Shown: one piece after another, positions 1 through 8,027 of the stretch
How positions within the stretch are numbered: position 1 is the stretch's first letter
How the letters are laid out: every line of letters begins with the position of its first letter
NCBI GenBank assembly: GCA_964472905.1
Contig: CAYYMI010000018.1
Span: 1-44,322, forward strand
Reading direction: 5' to 3'
Length of the DNA stretch: 44,322 nt
Origin: Hellea sp964472905
GTDB lineage: Bacteria > Pseudomonadota > Alphaproteobacteria > Caulobacterales > Maricaulaceae
Program-made: the position numbers and the translations under genes
The notes under the pieces: generated by a model
Seen by the model: the letters and a program-made list of their open reading frames with translations, nothing else
The model's database searches: none
Told to the model about the DNA's origin: nothing

Positions 1-109
1 TATAAAGCATGACGCGCCCCTTTGCTGAAGTGAGCCGAGAGGCCTATTTTGGGCGGTTTAGGACTCATGGCTGTCGGTCTATTAAGCAATTTTTAGAGAA
101 GGCTACTAA

Positions 110-1321
110 TCAAAATTGTGGCCTATTAGTAATTTGAGTAGATTTGATTTTGCCAGAACAGAAATCATCCCAATCTTGCATTAAACTACGTCTTTTTTCC
201 AAAGCTGTTGAGCGACGGTATGCCGCCTCAGCTTTATTTTTTATAGTGTGAGCTAACGCTGCTTCAATTGTTTCTCTTTGATGATATGTTTTATCACCCG
301 TCCAATCTCTAAATGTTGATCGAAAGCCATGGGTGGTCAGGCGTTCATCTCGCATTCTTTTTAATAACGAACGAGTGGCATTCACTGAAAATGGTTTGTT
401 TCTAGTGGGGTGCTTAAAAATGTAGTCGGTTTGCTGGGGAGAGGAATTTTCGAATATTGTTGTTAAAAGTTTACAACAAGAATTTGAGAGAGAAACTATA
501 TGAGGCTTACTCATTTTCATTCTTTCTGCTGATAAGGTCCATACCCTCTTTTCAAAGTTCACTTCATCCCAAGTAGAAAAGCGGGCTTCTCCTGATCTAG
601 CAGCTGTTAAAATTATAAATTCCAATAGCCTAGCAACTGTCGCCTCGCGCATTCGTAAATCACTCATGAATATTTGCATATCTTCATAAGGAAGCGCGGC
701 ATGATGTTTGATATTCTGGGTTCGTGAATATTGAGGCAATAGTAATTTCAAATTCCCGCGCCATAATGCGGGGTTTTCTCCGCTTCTCCACCCCATAGCT
801 TTAGCGTAATCCAAAACTGCTTCAATCCGACCTCGCAATCTAGAAGCAGTCTCATTTTTACTTAACCACATTGGACGCAGCACACTCAACACATGCGGTG
901 TTCTAATATCGGTTACACATAAATTGTGTAATGGTTTTGCATAGACATTTAACGTCATATGCCATTGAGCGCGATGTTTATCACTTTTCCATCCGGCTTC
1001 TTTAGCTTTTAAAAAGAGATCAACACATTTAATAAAGCTTTTCGGTTTTTGCTCAATTATTATTTCTTCTTTTAAAGGAAGTCCTTGGTGCATGCGCTCA
1101 CGTATCTTTCTGGCAGCCTCACGAGCTTCCATAAGATTGATGACTTGTGCTGACCCTAGACCGACCTCGGTGACCTTTTGCTTTTTACGATGCATGAACA
1201 CCCAGGACTTAGAACCAGACTTTCTCACTTTAAGGTAAAGCCCTCCGCCATCACTGTGTCGTCCTGCTTTTAGATTTGCTCGAACCTTTGATACTGTTAA
1301 TTTATTATTATTGCGTCCCAT
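110..1321 (-). CDS. Tyrosine recombinase / integrase (DUF4102 arm-binding type)
   Basis: This is a 403-aa site-specific recombinase. The N-terminal ~90 residues match the DUF4102 arm-DNA-binding domain (HSDGGGLYLKV, SWVFMHR). A core-binding domain follows at about 95-190. The catalytic domain carries the R-H-R-H-Y set: Arg in TAARSGEAR, HGFRSTFRDW, LAH, and Tyr in AAYRRST. All catalytic positions appear intact, so it is probably active. The ATG is preceded by AAGGAAG at a suitable spacing. Integrases of this family usually sit at the end of a genomic island or prophage next to its att site. The rest of such an element would lie left of the window, because the conserved his operon starts on the right. 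The AT-rich 1322-1800 segment is consistent with a boundary. Recombinase assignment is secure; target site and element identity are unknown. Confidence 0.93.
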   Translation of the reverse strand: MGRNNNKLTVSKVRANLKAGRHSDGGGLYLKVRKSGSKSWVFMHRKKQKVTEVGLGSAQVINLMEAREAARKIRERMHQGLPLKEEIIIEQKPKSFIKCVDLFLKAKEAGWKSDKHRAQWHMTLNVYAKPLHNLCVTDIRTPHVLSVLRPMWLSKNETASRLRGRIEAVLDYAKAMGWRSGENPALWRGNLKLLLPQYSRTQNIKHHAALPYEDMQIFMSDLRMREATVARLLEFIILTAARSGEARFSTWDEVNFEKRVWTLSAERMKMSKPHIVSLSNSCCKLLTTIFENSSPQQTDYIFKHPTRNKPFSVNATRSLLKRMRDERLTTHGFRSTFRDWTGDKTYHQRETIEAALAHTIKNKAEAAYRRSTALEKRRSLMQDWDDFCSGKIKSTQITNRPQF

Positions 1322-1380
1322 CTTCGGCTTCCTTATGATATAGTGGAAACCAATAAATCTGATATTTATTTCTTTTTCTA

Positions 1381-1410
1381 GTCCTACTTTTAGTCCTACT
1401 TTTAGACCTA
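1381..1410. repeat. 12-bp direct repeats upstream of the integrase
   Basis: The unit GTCCTACTTTTA occurs twice in perfect tandem (1381-1392 and 1393-1404), followed by a degenerate partial third copy (GACCTA). The repeats lie 60-90 bp upstream of the integrase start. This is where arm-type binding sites or the att region are usually found in this integrase family. The role is inferred from position only. Confidence 0.5.
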
Positions 1411-1474
1411 AACAGCTTTAAACAAAATGAGACACTATAGTACTTCATCACTTTTATGTGATTGAATTCATTAA

Positions 1475-1588
1475 TTATTTTAAACGATATAGTACATTAT
1501 GAAATAAGAGATAGGCAGTCTCCCCGCCCGCCACTTTCTTGAACTTTACCTTAAGTAAGGAGTCTTTCGGCATAGTTTTATTTGTCAT
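1475..1588 (-). CDS. Small 37-aa ORF with strong ribosome binding site
   Basis: The ORF encodes 37 residues beginning MTNKTMPKDSLLKVKFKKVA and ending NVLYRLK. An AGGAGG Shine-Dalgarno lies 5 nt before the ATG, which is the main reason to consider it real. The N-terminal half is Lys-rich and basic. The middle codes VAGGETAYLL from a GC-rich patch, unlike the AT-rich surroundings. I recognise no family. It lies upstream of the integrase on the same strand and is divergent from the yerC-his operon. It could be an intact small protein, or a host gene truncated by element insertion so that its last codons are foreign. The patch at about 1515-1532 (minus GTGGCGGGCGGGGAGACT) could then be an att core. 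Function unknown. Confidence 0.4.
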   Translation of the reverse strand: MTNKTMPKDSLLKVKFKKVAGGETAYLLFHNVLYRLK

Positions 1589-1790
1589 TATATCCTCCTA
1601 AAATCAAAGATACTCGGCTCCCTCACTTTAATTATTATTTCGGTTTCAATTTTGGTCGTAAAGCAGTGTCATCGTCACTATAAACAGCACCGCACTGATA
1701 GACCTATGAAGATAAGGATTTTCAAGCTTTACGTTGATACATAGATATTGTGCTAATTTTGTAAAAACCTCTTGCTTTCAGAACAACAAG

Positions 1791-1812
1791 CTGTATTAGC
1801 ACACTAATACAG
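1791..1812. promoter_or_regulatory. Perfect palindrome before yerC-his operon (candidate operator)
   Basis: CTGTATTAG and CTAATACAG form perfect 9-bp arms around a CACA spacer, ending 12 bp before the yerC ATG. A plausible promoter overlaps it: TTGCTT (1772-1777) as -35 and TATTAG (1794-1799) as -10, with a 16-nt spacer. A repressor bound here would block polymerase. The first operon gene encodes a TrpR-type HTH protein, so autoregulation plus control of the his genes is the natural inference. No T-run follows, which argues against a terminator. Confidence 0.6.
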
Positions 1813-1824
1813 TGATATAACAAT

Positions 1825-2121
1825 ATGTTGAAAAATTCGAAAATAAATACGAAAGGCGCTCTCGCTGAGGCATTGATCTTAGTAGATTCTCCAAAACTCA
1901 TGGAAAAATTCTTGGTTGATCTCTGCACGCCCGCTGAACTTCGAGCGTTATCAGAACGCTGGCATGTGGCGCAGCTTTTGGATAGCGGCGATCTGAGTTA
2001 CCGTGATATAAATGCCCAAACTGGCGTAAGCACAACAACAATTGCCCGTGTCGCTCGTTTTCTAAAAGACGAACCCCACCAAGGATATCGCGCGGTACTA
2101 GACCGCCAAAAAGGACACTAA
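1825..2121 (+). CDS. YerC/YecD-family TrpR-like transcriptional regulator
   Basis: This 98-aa protein has the TrpR/YerC/YecD fold signature. FLVDLCTPAELRALSERW is the helical N-terminal core. YRDINAQTGVSTTTIARVAR (about 60-79) is the helix-turn-helix with the TGVSTTTIARV recognition helix. It is the first gene of the histidine operon, ending 4 nt before hisG. Members of this family have been linked to histidine-biosynthesis control in Gram-positive bacteria (often called HisR). The location fits a histidine-responsive repressor, but the ligand is inferred. The perfect palindrome at 1791-1812 is the obvious target. The family call is strong; the specific role is moderate. Confidence 0.88.
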   Translation: MLKNSKINTKGALAEALILVDSPKLMEKFLVDLCTPAELRALSERWHVAQLLDSGDLSYRDINAQTGVSTTTIARVARFLKDEPHQGYRAVLDRQKGH

Positions 2122-2125
2122 TTTC

Positions 2126-3010
2126 ATGACTGAACGCCTAAGAATTGTCCTCCAAAAGAAGGGCCGGCTTGCTGATGACAGTTTCGCATTGCTTAAAAAG
2201 TGCGGATTGCGTTTTGCTATTCGCGGGGGAGGATTGCTCGCTCGTGTTAAAAACATGCCGATTGATCTGCTCCTCGTCCGCGATGATGACATCCCTTCCT
2301 TTGTGGCAAATGATGCTGCAGATATTGGCATCGTCGGTGAAAATGTCCTTGTTGAAGAACAATTGACGGCGAAAGATAAACTAGATGCTGAAATAACTAT
2401 GCGGCTCGGTTTTTCGAGATGTAAACTTAGCCTCGCCGCTGCAGAGAAAAGCGGCATTACTAAGGCCTCTGATTTAAACGGAACACGCATTGCGACGACC
2501 TATCCTGGTGTCCTCGGACAATATCTGAAGTCTAACAATATCGATGCTAAGTCAGTTGAGATGAAAGGTGCAGTCGAACTTGCGCCGTCTATTGGTATTG
2601 CCGAAAGCATATGTGATCTTGTGTCCTCTGGGGCGACGTTAGAAGCTAACGGACTTGTTGCCTTTCAAACCATCCTCAAAAGCGAAGCCGTTTTAATTCA
2701 ATCTGGTCGAGATTTGTCGGCTGAAAAACAAGCTCTGCTGAGTAAATTGATGAGCCGCATTGATGGCGTTATCAAATCATCTGAAACAAAATATATCATG
2801 CTTAATGCGCCAAAGGACAAAGTGACGGCAATTACTGAACTCCTACCCGGCTCAGATGCACCGACGATTATTCCACTCGCGGGAAGTAACGATCTTGTTG
2901 CGCTTCAAGCCGTCTGTACTGAGAATATTTTCTGGGAAACATTAGAAGATCTAAAAGCCTTAGGCGCGAGAGCTATTCTTGTTCTCCCAATAGAGAAGAT
3001 GATGTCATGA
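2126..3010 (+). CDS. hisG: ATP phosphoribosyltransferase, long form
   Basis: This is the first committed enzyme of histidine synthesis, joining ATP and PRPP to give phosphoribosyl-ATP in the cytoplasm. At 294 aa it is the long HisG type. The N-terminal catalytic lobes include LRIVLQKKGRLADDS, a two-lobe periplasmic-binding-like fold, and DLVSSGATLEANGL, the PRPP-binding loop. The C-terminal ~75 residues (TIIPLAGSNDLVALQAVC to the end) match the ACT-like histidine feedback domain. The long form does not need the HisZ partner. The start is 4 nt after yerC stops, and the stop overlaps the hisD ATG in an ATGA. Confidence 0.97.
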   Translation: MTERLRIVLQKKGRLADDSFALLKKCGLRFAIRGGGLLARVKNMPIDLLLVRDDDIPSFVANDAADIGIVGENVLVEEQLTAKDKLDAEITMRLGFSRCKLSLAAAEKSGITKASDLNGTRIATTYPGVLGQYLKSNNIDAKSVEMKGAVELAPSIGIAESICDLVSSGATLEANGLVAFQTILKSEAVLIQSGRDLSAEKQALLSKLMSRIDGVIKSSETKYIMLNAPKDKVTAITELLPGSDAPTIIPLAGSNDLVALQAVCTENIFWETLEDLKALGARAILVLPIEKMMS

Positions 3011-4308
3011 AACTCTTTACGTGGTCAGACTTAACGCAAGCCCATAAGCTTGCAGCTTTAGCGCGCCCTAAAGGTCTGTCCGATGCATCAGTTTATGAGG
3101 CTGTCTCAAATATTATGGCTAAAGTCAAAACAGGTGGAGATGAAGCTGTTTTAGAATTAACCACCAAATTTGACGGGGTTAAGCCCGCATCACTTCGTGT
3201 ATCTACCGCTGAGTTAGAAACCGCGTGGCGTAGTCTTCCTAAAGCTCAAAGAGACGCCATAAATGTTGCTAAAAAGAATATTGAAACATTTCACAAAGCG
3301 CAAATTCCAGCTGATATTGAGGTGGAAACCATGAAAGGCGTCATGTGTCGTCGCGAGTCTCGCCCCATTAGCACAGCAGGTCTTTATGTTCCCGGAGGCA
3401 CGGCGCCTCTCGTTTCAACATTATTGATGCTAGCCGTCCCAGCGAAAGTCGCAGGGGTTAAACGCCGCGTTATCGTCACGCCGCCTGGTAAAGATGGCAA
3501 AGTCAATCAAGCCGTTCTCGCAGCGGCCTATCGCTGTAAAGTCACGGACGTGTTTGTTTGCGGCGGCGCGCAGGCTATTGCCGCCCTCGCCTATGGAACT
3601 GAAACAATTCCAAAATGCGATAAAATTTTTGGCCCCGGCAATGCTTATGTCGCGACAGCAAAATCTTTTGCAGCGCAGGAACCCGGCGGGCCAGCCATCG
3701 ATATGCCTGCAGGTCCTAGTGAAGCTATGGTGGTGGCTGATGCCGCCTCAAACCCTGTATTCGTGGCCTCCGACCTTTTGAGCCAAGCCGAACACGACAC
3801 ACTGGCTCAGGTTATCTGCGTCGCGACATCACAGAAAGTGGCAGAGAAAATTACGGCTGAAATAGACAATCAGCTAAAAACGCTACCGCGCAAAGATATT
3901 GCTCAAGCAGCTATATCAAAATCACGTATGATTATCGCCACTAACCGTATGGACATTATTGATGTGGTTAACCGCTATGCGCCTGAACACCTTATTTTAC
4001 AGATAAAAAACCCAGAGAACCTCGTCCCAGCCATTCGTAATGCGGGGTCTATTTTTCTTGGGCCTTGGACACCTGAGTCTGTTGGTGACTATGCCAGCGG
4101 AACAAACCATACTCTACCGACCTATGGGGCAGCCCGAGCTTATTCAGGTGTTACACTTGAGAGTTTCGTCAAATATATCAGTGTTCAGAAATTAACCCGT
4201 AAAGGCCTAGAATGCCTTGGACCAACAGTTGAAACCTTGGCTCAAATGGAAGGGTTAGAAGCCCATAGGCGCGCAGTTTCTTTAAGGTTAGAAAGTGAAC
4301 CATCATGA
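3007..4308 (+). CDS. hisD: Histidinol dehydrogenase
   Basis: HisD makes the last two NAD-dependent oxidations, L-histidinol to histidinal to L-histidine, using a catalytic zinc. The 433-aa length is standard. Family blocks are present in order: GLYVPGGTAPLVST, FGPGNAYVATAK, IDMPAGPSEAMV, LLSQAEHD (zinc ligands Gln and His), RYAPEHLIL (catalytic Glu-His), GDYASGTNHTLPTYG, and C-terminal EAHRRAVSLR. The start overlaps the hisG stop by ATGA and the end overlaps hisC in the same way. This tight spacing indicates translational coupling across the operon. Confidence 0.97.
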   Translation: MKLFTWSDLTQAHKLAALARPKGLSDASVYEAVSNIMAKVKTGGDEAVLELTTKFDGVKPASLRVSTAELETAWRSLPKAQRDAINVAKKNIETFHKAQIPADIEVETMKGVMCRRESRPISTAGLYVPGGTAPLVSTLLMLAVPAKVAGVKRRVIVTPPGKDGKVNQAVLAAAYRCKVTDVFVCGGAQAIAALAYGTETIPKCDKIFGPGNAYVATAKSFAAQEPGGPAIDMPAGPSEAMVVADAASNPVFVASDLLSQAEHDTLAQVICVATSQKVAEKITAEIDNQLKTLPRKDIAQAAISKSRMIIATNRMDIIDVVNRYAPEHLILQIKNPENLVPAIRNAGSIFLGPWTPESVGDYASGTNHTLPTYGAARAYSGVTLESFVKYISVQKLTRKGLECLGPTVETLAQMEGLEAHRRAVSLRLESEPS

Positions 4309-5945
4309 GTGATTGGCCTAATAATATTGCCCGAAAATCAATTGTTGATTTTGTAGCTTATTCTGCCCGCGGCGGCGCGACTGGCGCTTTACACCTTGAC
4401 GCCAATGAAAGCCCCTATGCTCCGCCCCCGGTTAAGGGCACTGAAGGTTATAACCGCTATCCGGAGCAACAACCCTCTGCCCTGCGTCAACGCTTGGCTG
4501 ATTTATACGGAACGCCCATAGAGCAGATAATGGTTGGACGCGGCGCAGACGAAGCAATCGAAGTCCTGCTGCGAACTTTCTGCGAAGCTGGCCAAGATAA
4601 CATTTTAATATGCTCTCCAACATTCGGTTATTATAAAACATGCGCGCAAATCCAAGGGGCTGGCATTATTGATGTTCTTCTGGATGAAAATTATCAATGG
4701 GGTAGTAAGGCTATTATCTCAGCCGCCAAAAAGGCTAAAAACCTCAAAATTATTTTCCTTTGTACGCCTAATAATCCTACTGGAACCGTAATTAAAACGG
4801 ATCTAGTTGAAACATTATGCCAGACATTCCCAAACACGCTAATCGCCATTGACGAAGCCTATCAAGAATTTTCATCTGCGCCGTCTTATAGTTCTAAAAT
4901 CAATGATTTTAAAAACCTCATTGTCATGCGCACACTCTCAAAAGCTTATGCCTTAGCTGGCGTTCGCGGCGGCGTAGCCATTGCCGATCCACGCATTATT
5001 GACTTAATGCTTAAGGTGCTCCCCCCCTATCCGATTGCGCGGCCTGTGGAAAACGCAATCATGAATGCTCTATCGCCAGCCGCGATGAGTACCCATGCAG
5101 CTCGTCTGGATGAATGGCTTTCAGAAAGAGATCGCATGTTTAGTGCTTTGCAAAACTCACCTTACGTCACCAAAGTTTATCCATCCGAAGCCAATTTTCT
5201 ACTCATAGATGTGAAAGATGATCAAACCTTGATGCAAGAGCTATCCCGCAGACAGGTCAAAATTCGTGATTACCGGAAAACAACAGGTCATATGCGGATT
5301 TCAATTGGCTCTCCTCAAGAAAACACAATTGCCCTGCAAGCCTTTGGCGTAGGTGTTGAAGACAAACCGTCCGAGCGCATTGGAGAAACTCACAGAAAAA
5401 CAAAAGAAACGGATATTTCAGTCCGAGTCAATCTGGATGACCCTAAACTCATAAAAATTGACACGGGTATAGGCTTTTATGACCATATGTTGGAGAGCCT
5501 GGCCAAACATAGCGGCATTGGTCTTGTCTTGACCTGTAAGGGGGATTTGGAGATCGATGCTCACCATACGGTAGAAGACTGCGCTCTCGCCCTAGGAATA
5601 GCGCTGAAGCAAGCCCTCGGCGATAAAGCAGGTATAGGACGCTTCGGGTTTGTTATGCCCATGGATGAAACACAGGCCCGTGTGGCCGTCGATTTGTCTG
5701 GCCGTCCAGCCATGACCTTTAAAGGAACCTTCCCAACAGACCATGTTGGTGAGTTTCCTGCTGAAATGTGTCCTCATGTTTTTGAGAGCCTTGCGCAGAC
5801 TTTAGGGGCTGCTATCCAAATCGAAGTTGAAGGCGAAAACACGCATCACATGATTGAGGCGAGCTTTAAAGGCGTTGCAAGGGCACTACGTCCTGCCTTT
5901 GCTCGTAGCGGTACAGATATAGCTTCCACTAAAGGCGTTATCTAA
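4305..5945 (+). CDS. hisC-hisB: Fused HisC (histidinol-phosphate aminotransferase) - HisB (imidazoleglycerol-phosphate dehydratase)
   Basis: One 546-aa reading frame carries two enzymes. Residues 1-347 are a class I/II PLP aminotransferase of the HisC type: LDANESPYAPP, CTPNNPTGT, IDEAYQEF, and PLP-lysine K213 in TLSKAYALAGVRGG. A ~10-residue linker (348-357) leads to an IGP dehydratase of ~190 residues with both metal-binding His clusters, HHTVED at H420-H421 and HHMIEA at H514-H515, plus DHMLESLAKHSG. These are consecutive pathway steps: the dehydratase makes imidazole-acetol phosphate, which the aminotransferase then uses. No in-frame ATG or GTG with a ribosome binding site lies near the junction, so a single bifunctional polypeptide is expected. 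hisC and hisB are normally separate; the better-known hisB fusion is to a phosphatase domain. Confidence 0.95.
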   Translation: MSDWPNNIARKSIVDFVAYSARGGATGALHLDANESPYAPPPVKGTEGYNRYPEQQPSALRQRLADLYGTPIEQIMVGRGADEAIEVLLRTFCEAGQDNILICSPTFGYYKTCAQIQGAGIIDVLLDENYQWGSKAIISAAKKAKNLKIIFLCTPNNPTGTVIKTDLVETLCQTFPNTLIAIDEAYQEFSSAPSYSSKINDFKNLIVMRTLSKAYALAGVRGGVAIADPRIIDLMLKVLPPYPIARPVENAIMNALSPAAMSTHAARLDEWLSERDRMFSALQNSPYVTKVYPSEANFLLIDVKDDQTLMQELSRRQVKIRDYRKTTGHMRISIGSPQENTIALQAFGVGVEDKPSERIGETHRKTKETDISVRVNLDDPKLIKIDTGIGFYDHMLESLAKHSGIGLVLTCKGDLEIDAHHTVEDCALALGIALKQALGDKAGIGRFGFVMPMDETQARVAVDLSGRPAMTFKGTFPTDHVGEFPAEMCPHVFESLAQTLGAAIQIEVEGENTHHMIEASFKGVARALRPAFARSGTDIASTKGVI

Positions 5946-6544
5946 TGTCCCTAGTCATTGTTGACACAGGCGTGGCCAATTTGGCCTCTGTGCAATTTGC
6001 TTTTGAACGGCTGGGTGCCACGGCGATCATTTCGGATAATGCTGATGTTATTTCGTCGGCTGAACGTGTTCTTATTCCGGGAGTTGGGGCCGCGCCCTTC
6101 GCGATGCGTAAAATCAATAAAAAGGGCCTCACCTCAGTTTTAAAAGAACTCACCCAACCCGTCATGGGCATTTGTCTAGGGATGCAGCTCATTTTTGAAA
6201 ATCTGGAAGAAGGCGGCAAACCAATTGACGGCCTTGGACTCGTTCCGGGAACTATCCGTGAATTAGATACAAAAAAACTACCGTCCCCGCATATGGGCTG
6301 GAACACACTAACTCCGCTAAAAGACGACCCTATTTTGGTAGGTATCAAGGCCAATGATTATGCCTATTTTGTTCACGGCTTTGCGGCCAATGTCTCTGAG
6401 GTAACCCTTGCTTCTTCCTTTTATGGGTCAGATTTTTCAGCGATTGTTCGGTATAAAAATATTTATGGGTGTCAATTTCATCCTGAGCGTAGTAGTCGGG
6501 TCGGCGCAAAAATACTCGAAAACTTTTTGAAAGTTCCCGCATGA
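5945..6544 (+). CDS. hisH: Imidazole glycerol phosphate synthase, glutaminase subunit
   Basis: HisH hydrolyses glutamine and passes ammonia to HisF. This 199-aa class I amidotransferase has the nucleophile C77 in GICLGMQL, the triad partners H179 and E181 in GCQFHPERSS, and the oxyanion segment IPGVGA. The start overlaps the hisCB stop by one base (TAATG), and the stop overlaps the hisA ATG. Confidence 0.96.
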   Translation: MSLVIVDTGVANLASVQFAFERLGATAIISDNADVISSAERVLIPGVGAAPFAMRKINKKGLTSVLKELTQPVMGICLGMQLIFENLEEGGKPIDGLGLVPGTIRELDTKKLPSPHMGWNTLTPLKDDPILVGIKANDYAYFVHGFAANVSEVTLASSFYGSDFSAIVRYKNIYGCQFHPERSSRVGAKILENFLKVPA

Positions 6545-7266
6545 TTTTTCCAGCAATAGATCTTATGGATGGCGGCTGCGTGCGTCTTTTCAAAGGCGAT
6601 TTCAACCAGCGTACAAATTACGAAACTTCCCCTATGGCTGTCGCTAAATCTTATGCCGAAGCAGGCGCAGAATGGATGCATATTGTTGATCTCGACGGAG
6701 CCAAACATGGTAAGAGCGAGCAAACAGACTTAATTATACGCATCGCAAAAGAGAGCGGATTAAAAGTTCAAACAGGTGGAGGCCTACGCGAACTCGCACA
6801 AATCCAGCAGCTTTTGCAAGGCGGCGTTGAACGGGCTGTTATCGGATCTTTGGCTGTAACCAATCCTCAAATGGTCAAGTTTTGGATCAACGAAGTTGGC
6901 CAAGACAAAATCTGTGTCGCGCTTGATGTAAATATTGGCGAAGACGGCAAGCCTTATCCCGCGACACGAGGCTGGACTGAACCGGGCAGTAAAACGCTTT
7001 GGGACGTTTTAGATGATTATATGGGCACTGGTCTTTTGACAATTTTAGTTACAGATATCAGCAAGGACGGTGTCCTCGGCGGCGCGAATGTAAAACTCTA
7101 TAAAAAGATACTGACAAATTACCCGACATTAAACCTCATTACCTCAGGAGGCGTTGGAACGCTTGGCCATGTCAAAGCTTTGAAGGCTCTAAACCCTTAT
7201 GGCGTTATCATTGGAAAAGCTCTCTATGAGAATAAATTTACTTTAGAAGAGGCCATAGCGTGCTAG
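6541..7266 (+). CDS. hisA: ProFAR isomerase
   Basis: This is the 241-aa (beta/alpha)8 barrel enzyme 1-(5-phosphoribosyl)-5-[(5-phosphoribosylamino)methylideneamino]imidazole-4-carboxamide isomerase. The N-terminal catalytic Asp (D7) is in FPAIDLMDGGCVRL and the second Asp is in LVTDISKDGVLGG. Phosphate-binding glycines are seen in QTGGGLREL and ITSGGVGTLGH. It makes the PRFAR substrate used by HisF-HisH. The start overlaps hisH by ATGA, and the 3' end overlaps the GTG of hisF by 7 nt. Confidence 0.96.
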   Translation: MIFPAIDLMDGGCVRLFKGDFNQRTNYETSPMAVAKSYAEAGAEWMHIVDLDGAKHGKSEQTDLIIRIAKESGLKVQTGGGLRELAQIQQLLQGGVERAVIGSLAVTNPQMVKFWINEVGQDKICVALDVNIGEDGKPYPATRGWTEPGSKTLWDVLDDYMGTGLLTILVTDISKDGVLGGANVKLYKKILTNYPTLNLITSGGVGTLGHVKALKALNPYGVIIGKALYENKFTLEEAIAC

Positions 7267-8027
7267 CCCGCCGCATCATTCCCTGTCTTGATGTGCGTGA
7301 CGGCCGTGTTGTAAAAGGCGTGCAATTTCGTAACCACGAAGATGTAGGCGATATTATCGACCTAGCTTTACGTTACCGTGATCAAGGTGCAGACGAGTTG
7401 GTCTTCTACGATATTACAGCCTCTATCGATGACCGCACCGTCAGTCCCGATTGGGTTGGCGCTGTTTCTCACGCGTTGGATATACCTTTTTGCGTTGCCG
7501 GCGGTATTAAAACAGTTGAAGCCGCTGGAGCGCGCCTAGCAGCCGGTGCAGATAAAATCAGTGTCAATTCCCCGGCGCTCGCCAGACCTGACCTGATCAA
7601 TGAACTCTCAGACGCCTATGGACGGCAATGCATCGTCGTTGGCATAGATACATTTGAAGAAAATGAAACTTACCGCGTTAAATCTCATACGGGGGACCCT
7701 GATAAAACACGGGAAACTAGACGAAAGACAATCGAATGGGTCGAAGAGGCCACGCAGCGCGGTGCAGGTGAGATTGTCCTTAATTGTATGAATCAAGACG
7801 GTGTTAGAAAAGGCTATGATATCAAACAGTTATCAAGCGTTCGTAAAGTATGCTCAGTCCCTCTTATAGCTTCAGGTGGTGCAGGCGCTACAGAACATTT
7901 CGAAGATGTTTTCAAACATGCCGATGTCGATGGAGCTTTAGCGGCTAGTGTGTTTCATAAGTCTGTTATTGCTATCCCAGACTTGAAACGTGATCTGAAA
8001 GCCAGCGGTATAGAGATACGTATATGA
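7260..8027 (+). CDS. hisF: Imidazole glycerol phosphate synthase, cyclase subunit
   Basis: This 255-aa TIM barrel partners HisH and converts PRFAR plus ammonia into IGP and AICAR. Catalytic D11 lies in IIPCLDVRDGRVVKGVQF and the second catalytic Asp is in VVGIDTFEEN. Phosphate-binding loops are VAGGIKTVEAA and IASGGAGATEHF. Translation appears to begin at GTG (7260) inside the end of hisA. No ATG gives the conserved N-terminus, which starts immediately with LARRIIPCLDV. Confidence 0.96.
   Translation: MLARRIIPCLDVRDGRVVKGVQFRNHEDVGDIIDLALRYRDQGADELVFYDITASIDDRTVSPDWVGAVSHALDIPFCVAGGIKTVEAAGARLAAGADKISVNSPALARPDLINELSDAYGRQCIVVGIDTFEENETYRVKSHTGDPDKTRETRRKTIEWVEEATQRGAGEIVLNCMNQDGVRKGYDIKQLSSVRKVCSVPLIASGGAGATEHFEDVFKHADVDGALAASVFHKSVIAIPDLKRDLKASGIEIRI

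Noticed and set aside
1..68. A minus-strand ORF (ATG at 68, MSPKPPKIGLSAHF...) open to the window edge
   Set aside because: Only 22 codons are visible and there is no convincing ribosome binding site; it cannot be supported as a gene.
1510..1540. GC-rich patch resembling a tRNA 3' end (CCCGCCCGCCA)
   Set aside because: No T-loop TTCRA or stem pairing fits on either strand; it reads better as codons of the 37-aa ORF.
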